Under the pieces are notes generated by a model. It ran no database searches. It had not been told where the DNA came from and saw only the letters and a program-made list of their open reading frames with translations. Both the position numbers and the translations under genes were made by a program. This document shows, piece by piece, positions 53,901 through 57,339 of a stretch of 57,339 bases of DNA. Source of the stretch: Pseudomonadota bacterium (lineage in GTDB: Bacteria; Pseudomonadota; Gammaproteobacteria; Burkholderiales; Thiobacillaceae); assembly GCA_030690985.1 (NCBI GenBank), contig JAUYFG010000149.1, forward strand, positions 1-57,339, given 5' to 3'. Each line of letters begins with the position of its first letter. Positions within the stretch are counted from its first letter, which is position 1.

Positions 53901-54043
53901 TGCTCACTTCCAGCGGCCCCGGCTCGGAAATCCAGAAGCCGCTCGCCATCGTGGTCATGGGCGGCCTGCTCACCTCCACGGTGCTGACCTTGCTGGTGCT
54001 GCCGGTGTTGTATCGGCGTTTTATTCTGGGAGACAAGACATGA
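50984..54043 (+). CDS. Heavy-metal RND efflux pump (CzcA/CusA family)
   Basis: The 1019-residue protein starts at ATG 50984 (MLNKLAEFALTQRLLTGLF). It has the HME-RND layout: TM1, a large periplasmic loop (about 30-340), TM2-6 (about 340-490), TM7, a second loop (about 560-860), and TM8-12. The TM4 motif is GLLVDAAVVVVEN near 393-405, with the proton-relay Asp; LPLLSLEG and GKSFMPTLDEGDLLIQLEK are typical of the family. The pump uses the proton gradient to expel metal ions from the periplasm or cytoplasm. Specificity (zinc/cobalt/cadmium or copper/silver) cannot be assigned safely. The stop overlaps an ATG now belonging to the duplicated repeat block 54030-54259. Confidence 0.93.
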   Translation: MLNKLAEFALTQRLLTGLFTLLLVAAGVQAWREIPIDAFPDVSTTQVKLILKAPGMTPEEVEARIAVPIETEMLGIPKQRLLRSVAKYALTDITIDFEDGTDIYWARQQVAERLSAAMGDLPMGVTGGLAPITTPLSEMFMFTVEGPLPLDERRAILDWVIRPQLRTLAGVADVNSLGGFARTFEVAPDNAAMSAHGVTLPELMAALETNLKNDGAGRLAEGEEVWVVRIEGAVKSLDDIAAIVVKRVGSVPVRVADIAQVRLSSLTRYGGVTKNGQGEAVEGLVLGLKGANAQKVVALVKQRLKEIAPGLPRGVTVVPFYDRSDLVERAIGTVSMALMEAVVLVLVLLFLFLGNVRAALTVAVVLPLSALAAFWLMRRFGLSANLMSLGGLAIAIGLLVDAAVVVVENIVTRLSHPTGAPKLHEVYRAVREVSAPTTAGVLIILIVFLPLLSLEGLEGKLFIPVALTIVFALGAALLLSLTVVPALGAWLIKEGAHEEPWLMRQLERAYRPLLDWALGHFRLVMAGALSLLLAAAVITPFIGKSFMPTLDEGDLLIQLEKLPSISLEASLALDTRVQQALLARVPEIKGVVARAGSDELGLDPMSLNQTDCFLVLKPKETWRKPDKEWLTEEIRRVMADFPGVTFGFTQPIDMRVSEMLTGSRGDLAVKVFGPDLSTLNRLAGEIETLLGGISGAQDVFSVKNDGVQYFRVEIDRLALGRYGLTADEVSNFLKAHLEGVKVGVVQEGVRRTPLVVRAGENVRASPALFERLRIPTADGLAIPLNEVAHLVRADGPVAVNRENGARYVVIQSNVAGRDLVGFVEDVKRGVAAKVRLPQGYSVVYGGQFENQQRAAMRLAVVVPVALGLIFLLLFATFRSLRQAALIMANAPFALVGGVMALGVTGEYLSVPASVGFIALLGIAVLNGVVLVSYFNQLRDQGMAAAGVVREGSLRRLRPVMMTASITAFGLLPLLTSSGPGSEIQKPLAIVVMGGLLTSTVLTLLVLPVLYRRFILGDKT

Positions 54044-54259
54044 AAACGAGCCGTAGGTTGGGCAAAGCCGAAGGCGTGCCCAACATTCAATGCGCCATGT
54101 TGGGCACGCTGCGCTTTGCCCAACCTACGGGAGCACGAGCATGAGAGACAAGACATGAAAACGAGCCGTAGGTTGGGCAAAGCCGAAGGCGTGCCCAACA
54201 TTCAATGCGCCATGTTGGGCACGCTGCGCTTTGCCCAACCTACGGGAGCACGAGCATGA
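54030..54259. repeat. Perfect 115-bp tandem duplication carrying family A palindromes
   Basis: 54030-54144 and 54145-54259 are identical. Each unit contains gagacaagacatgaaaacg, a family A palindrome, and gggagcacgagcatga. The start of the block overlaps the czcA stop (tga at 54041-54043). Confidence 0.95.
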
Positions 54260-54561
54260 GCCTGACCCAGCTCACCCTGGTCGCCCCGGCCAGCCTGGAA
54301 GAAACCCTGGCCGAGTACCTGCTCGCGCACCCGGAATGGGGCGGCAGCTTCACCCTGCTGCATGCCGAGGGGCGCGGTAGCCGCGAGCACGCGCTGACAG
54401 TGCAGGAGCAGGTACGCGGCCGGGTCGCCCGTACCCAGTTCCAGATCGTGCTGAAGACTGACGCCGCCGGCCGCCTGCTGGATGAATTGAAACGCGCGTT
54501 CCCGAAGCGGGACGTGGCTTACTGGCTGACGCCGGTGGCCGAATTCGGGAGATTGGGATGA
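54256..54561 (+). CDS. DUF3240 protein of the efflux locus
   Basis: The 101-residue protein starts at ATG 54256 (MSLTQLTLVAPASLEETLAE) with GGAG upstream; a start at 54205 would read palindrome. It covers the DUF3240 domain (ferredoxin-like fold): LTLVAPASLEETLAEYLLAHPEWGGSFTLLHAEG, VQEQVRGRVARTQFQIVLKTDA, LLDELKRAFPKRDVAYWLTPVAEFG. DUF3240 genes commonly accompany CzcA pumps, and a regulatory or sensing role of the PII-like type is inferred, not proven. Its stop overlaps the czcC start in ATGA (54558-54561). Confidence 0.88.
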   Translation: MSLTQLTLVAPASLEETLAEYLLAHPEWGGSFTLLHAEGRGSREHALTVQEQVRGRVARTQFQIVLKTDAAGRLLDELKRAFPKRDVAYWLTPVAEFGRLG

Positions 54562-55928
54562 AACAGGCTTTGACTTCCCCGTTGAAAAAGGGGGGCCGTT
54601 CCGTAGGGTGCGCCGCGCGCACCATTGGACGTAAAACGGTGCGCGCGGCGCACCCTACGGTGATTCTGGCGGTACTGCTGCTCTCGTTCAGCGCCGGCAT
54701 TCATGCGGCGCCGGAACTCACTCCCCCGGTCGATCTCCCCGCCGTGGCCGCCGCCAACGCCGCGCTGGAAGCGCATCCCGGCGTGTTGGCCGCGCAGGCA
54801 CGGGTGGCCGCCGCAATGGCCGAAGGGCGCCGTCTCAAGGCGGGTGAATACGAGTATCAGGCGCGCGCCGGCTATACCCGCCGCCGCGAGGGTGGCGACA
54901 GCGGTGGTCTCGGCGCCATGAACGACTGGGAATTGGGCATCGAACGCGGCCTGCGCCTGCCCGGCAAAGCGAAACTGGATGGTGAGATAGGCGCCACCCT
55001 GGCCGCCGAGGCCGAGGAGCGGGTGGGGGACGCCCGCCACGAAGCCGCGCGCGACCTGCTCGCCACCTGGTACGCCGCCCTGCGTGGCCAGAGTGATGCC
55101 CTGGCCTGGCGCGAGCAGGCTGTCTTGCTGCGGCAGCAGCGCGACGTGGTGGAAAAGCGCATCAAAGCGGGCGATGCCGCCGCGATGGAGCGCTCGCAGG
55201 CGGAAGCCGCATGGCGCCAGGCTGAAGCGGAAGCCCGCCGCGCCGAGACGGTCGCCCTGGAAGCAACGGCCGGCCTGTCTGCCCGCTTTCCCGGTCTGCC
55301 CACGCCATCGCTTGCCCACCCGCCGCAGCCCGGCACCTTGCCGACGCTGGCCGGCAGCGCGAGCGAATGGGCGGGCGCGGCGCTGGAACACAACCACGAA
55401 CTCGCCATCCTGCAAAGGCAAAGCGAGCGCATGCGCATCCTGACCCGGCGTTCACAGGCCGATCTCACCCCGGACCCCAGCCTCGGCCTGCACTATTCAC
55501 GCGAACGCAGCGGCCAGGACCACCTCTTCGGCGTCAGCATCACGCTGCCCCTGGCCGGTGAAAACCGGCGGGCGCGGGTGGACGTGAGCAGCGAGGAAGC
55601 GCGCGCGCTGGCACAGCAGGAAGCCGCAGCAAAGGCACGCATAGAAGGCGAAATCCGCATCCTCCACGCCCGCCTGCAAGGCACCTTGAACCGGCTGGAG
55701 GCGCTGGAAGAAATGGCGCGGCAACTCGATAGCTACGCCGCCCTTGCCTGGCGCGCCTACCAGATGGGGGAAACCCCGCTCTGGGAAGCGCTCAATGCCC
55801 GCAAGAGCGCGCGTGACGCTCGCCGCGAGACCCTGCTGTCACGCCTCGACCTGCACGAAGCGGCGGCACGCCTGCTGCTGGATAGCCACAAGCTGTGGCC
55901 GCTGGCAGAGAAGGGGGCGCATCACTGA
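54558..55928 (+). CDS. Outer-membrane efflux channel (TolC/CzcC family) with repeat-encoded signal-peptide segment
   Basis: The 456-residue protein overlaps the DUF3240 stop by 4 bases. It is a TolC-like channel with two long coiled-coil repeats (about 60-245 and 270-440): VGDARHEAARDLLATWYAALRG, RIKAGDAAAMERSQAEAAWRQAEAEARRAE, LTPDPSLGLHYSRERSGQDHLFGVSITLPL. The N-terminus is abnormal: MKQALTSPLKKGGRS, then about 19 residues translated from a family D palindrome (54603-54658), then the hydrophobic core VILAVLLLSFSAGIHAA. The native signal peptide is therefore split by an in-frame insertion that lengthens the positively charged n-region. Export may still work. In most loci the order is C-B-A; here it is B-A-DUF3240-C. 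Confidence 0.88.
   Translation: MKQALTSPLKKGGRSVGCAARTIGRKTVRAAHPTVILAVLLLSFSAGIHAAPELTPPVDLPAVAAANAALEAHPGVLAAQARVAAAMAEGRRLKAGEYEYQARAGYTRRREGGDSGGLGAMNDWELGIERGLRLPGKAKLDGEIGATLAAEAEERVGDARHEAARDLLATWYAALRGQSDALAWREQAVLLRQQRDVVEKRIKAGDAAAMERSQAEAAWRQAEAEARRAETVALEATAGLSARFPGLPTPSLAHPPQPGTLPTLAGSASEWAGAALEHNHELAILQRQSERMRILTRRSQADLTPDPSLGLHYSRERSGQDHLFGVSITLPLAGENRRARVDVSSEEARALAQQEAAAKARIEGEIRILHARLQGTLNRLEALEEMARQLDSYAALAWRAYQMGETPLWEALNARKSARDARRETLLSRLDLHEAAARLLLDSHKLWPLAEKGAHH
54603..54658. repeat. Palindromic repeat, family D, inside a coding sequence
   Basis: gtagggtgcgccgcgcgcacc and the reverse complement, read in frame as part of the czcC signal peptide. Confidence 0.9.
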
Positions 55929-55964
55929 GCCTGTATCCGCTCCCACGGCGATACGCGCGGCCTC

Positions 55965-56287
55965 GTAGGTTGGAAAAGCCGGCGGCTTCATGCCGGCGCC
56001 TTCCGACACATTCCCGGCATTATGTAGCAGCCACAACAAGCCTTATTAATCAATGAGTTATTCGTAAATCGTAGGATGTGGTGAGCGATAGCGAACCGCA
56101 TCGACTTGGCCTGTGCGGCTTGATGCGGTTCGCTATCGCTCACCACATCCTACGGACTTTCTCCCAAGGTCAGAAACACGTCAGTTGCCATATGACAGCC
56201 GTAAGTCAATGATTTTGCGTGGGGTGGCTGCTACATAAGGCCGCACATTCCGGCGGAAGGCGCGATAAAGCCGCTTTTCCGCCCTAC
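55965..56287. repeat. Triple-nested repeat complex
   Basis: Left half of a family G palindrome (55965-56019) and right half (56239-56287) are separated by an element with 15-bp perfect terminal inverted repeats: TTATGTAGCAGCCAC at 56020-56034 and its reverse complement at 56224-56238. Inside that element is a family C palindrome at 56071-56153. The right end supplies the TAG stop of the kinase gene on the minus strand. No gene lies in this gap. Confidence 0.85.
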
Positions 56288-57273
56288 GCGTTCTGACTGG
56301 GCTCGTCGTGGCGCGGGACAATTTGAGCCGCGATTTCCGCCATCAAGGCGGCCAGTTCGATCGGCTTGAACAATACCTTCCAGCGGAGGGTGTGCGCTGT
56401 GCCGATCGCATCATGGCTAGCTTCGCCAGTCAGCAAAGTTGCCTTGATTGGCCGCTTGGCCCGTTTTTGCATTTCGTCCAGAAACTGCATGCCGCTCATA
56501 CCCGGAAGCCGAAAGTCCACAACGTAGAAGTCCGCATGCGCGCTTCGAGCATCGGCGAGGGCCTGTTCAGCGCTGGGATAGGTGGTGGCATTCATCCCCT
56601 GTGCTCCAAGCGAGAGTTCCAGCGCCTTGGCGGCCATCACGTCGTCCTCGATGACCACCACGCAAATCCCGGCGAACGGGGATGGCATGGCGATGCCGGC
56701 AGCCGGCTTGCTCGAAGGGGCGTCGGCCAGTGGCACGCTGACCTCGAACCGGGAGCCTTTGCCCAGGCGCGAGTGGCAGTTGATCCGGCTGCCAAGGAGG
56801 CTCGCGACGCGTTTGACGATGGCCAGGCCGAGCCCAAGGCCTTGCGTTCTGTCGCGCTGGGGATTTCCGACCTGGGAATATTCATCGAAAATAATTCCGA
56901 GGTGATCCGGCCCAATGCCTATGCCGGTATCCCAGACCTGGATGAGCGCACGGCCGCGCCGACGACGGAATCCGACCAGGACACCCCCGCTGTGGGTGTA
57001 TTTGATGGCGTTGTCGATGAGATTGCGCAGCAGGCTGTAGAGCAGCTTGGCATCGGTGAACAGCATCAGTTCGTGGCTCGGAAAGTAAAACTTGAAGCGC
57101 AGGCCTTTCGCCAGCGCCAGGGGCGCAAATTCAGCTTCGATGTTGCGCAGCAAGTCATAGGCGGAAATGACTTCAGGATGCGGTTTCATGGCACCGCCAT
57201 CAGGGCTAATTTGCCCCATCCCAAATCCATAAGTGACACAACGGGTTAAGCGAGGTTGCTGGACAAGCGCCAT
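56284..57273 (-). CDS. Hybrid sensor kinase C-terminal part (HATPase + receiver)
   Basis: About 330 codons. HATPase: LLRNLIDNAIKYTHSGGVLVG, DTGIGIGPDHLGIIFDEYSQVG, GLGLAIVKRVASLLG. Receiver: VVVIEDDVMAAKALELSL, phospho-Asp in YVVDFRLPGMSG, LTGEAS, and Lys in VLFKPIELAAL. The phospho-His (HisKA) domain is not visible. The first about 28 residues from ATG 57273 do not look like a kinase; natural similarity begins near GGAMKPHPEVISAYDLLRN (57187), which resembles the end of a HisKA domain. The gene therefore seems truncated or joined to other sequence just inside the window edge. The last codons run into the family G repeat, which gives the TAG stop. Confidence 0.75.
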   Translation of the reverse strand: MALVQQPRLTRCVTYGFGMGQISPDGGAMKPHPEVISAYDLLRNIEAEFAPLALAKGLRFKFYFPSHELMLFTDAKLLYSLLRNLIDNAIKYTHSGGVLVGFRRRRGRALIQVWDTGIGIGPDHLGIIFDEYSQVGNPQRDRTQGLGLGLAIVKRVASLLGSRINCHSRLGKGSRFEVSVPLADAPSSKPAAGIAMPSPFAGICVVVIEDDVMAAKALELSLGAQGMNATTYPSAEQALADARSAHADFYVVDFRLPGMSGMQFLDEMQKRAKRPIKATLLTGEASHDAIGTAHTLRWKVLFKPIELAALMAEIAAQIVPRHDEPSQNA

Positions 57274-57339
57274 GCTGAACGGTATAAGAAGGGGATGGCG
57301 AGCGCCCCCTTCCCCGATCCGTCCTTGCTGCTGAAGTCC

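Overview
GC-rich proteobacterial chromosome segment, most like a betaproteobacterium. This is inferred from gene content only: a homodimeric aceE, an aceF, and an lpd that carries its own lipoyl domain; a PEP-CTERM/exosortase-type acyltransferase; a czc-type RND efflux locus with a DUF3240 gene; a sulfide:quinone-oxidoreductase-like flavoprotein; and a NifX-like protein. No rRNA, tRNA or CRISPR array was seen.

Layout. 1-3.6 kb: cut-off IS4-family transposase, an AT-rich phospholipase-D-like gene and a WYL regulator. 3.8-10.4 kb (mostly minus strand): an unknown protein, a DUF4124 protein, a SLAC1/TehA channel, a haem-binding DUF3365 lipoprotein, a DUF302 protein, a truncated haemoglobin, a BrnA antitoxin with a destroyed brnT, an SQR-like flavoprotein and a NifX-like protein. 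The last has a strong sigma-54 promoter and faces a sigma-54 activator gene (10.5-11.8 kb). 12.2-21.3 kb: signalling cluster of an HD-GYP response regulator, a PhnD-like lipoprotein and two hybrid histidine kinases. 21.4-24.6 kb: selO, nnrD, a small Cys-containing protein and a CheY-like regulator. 24.9-28.4 kb: GIY-YIG protein, EF-G-like GTPase, acyltransferase and an IS remnant. 28.6-31.7 kb: toxin-antitoxin zone with a duplicated pemK/lpd tail, broken TumE-TumA, PrlF-YhaV and MazE-PemK. 31.7-37.9 kb: aceE-aceF-lpd operon with a near-consensus sigma-70 promoter. 38.6-44.9 kb: type III restriction-modification pair, Phd-ParE, and a frameshifted PIN toxin with its antitoxin. 45-46.5 kb: leucyl aminopeptidase. 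46.5-56 kb: two-component system divergent from two small exported proteins and the czcB-czcA-DUF3240-czcC efflux genes. Right edge: the C-terminal part of a hybrid sensor kinase.

The most striking feature is not a gene. Intergenic gaps are filled with palindromic repeats of at least eight sequence families. Some interrupt or extend genes: brnT is truncated, the czcC signal peptide carries an in-frame copy, two genes take their stop codons from repeats, and several gene starts are easily mis-called as reading through a repeat. Several palindromes are flanked by short perfect duplications of the gene junction they sit in. A second, smaller element is nested inside these palindromes: 62 nt in its two full copies, 46 and 24 nt in two reduced ones, with a conserved tail and a hairpin whose stems covary between the full copies. 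It is the best candidate here for something undescribed.
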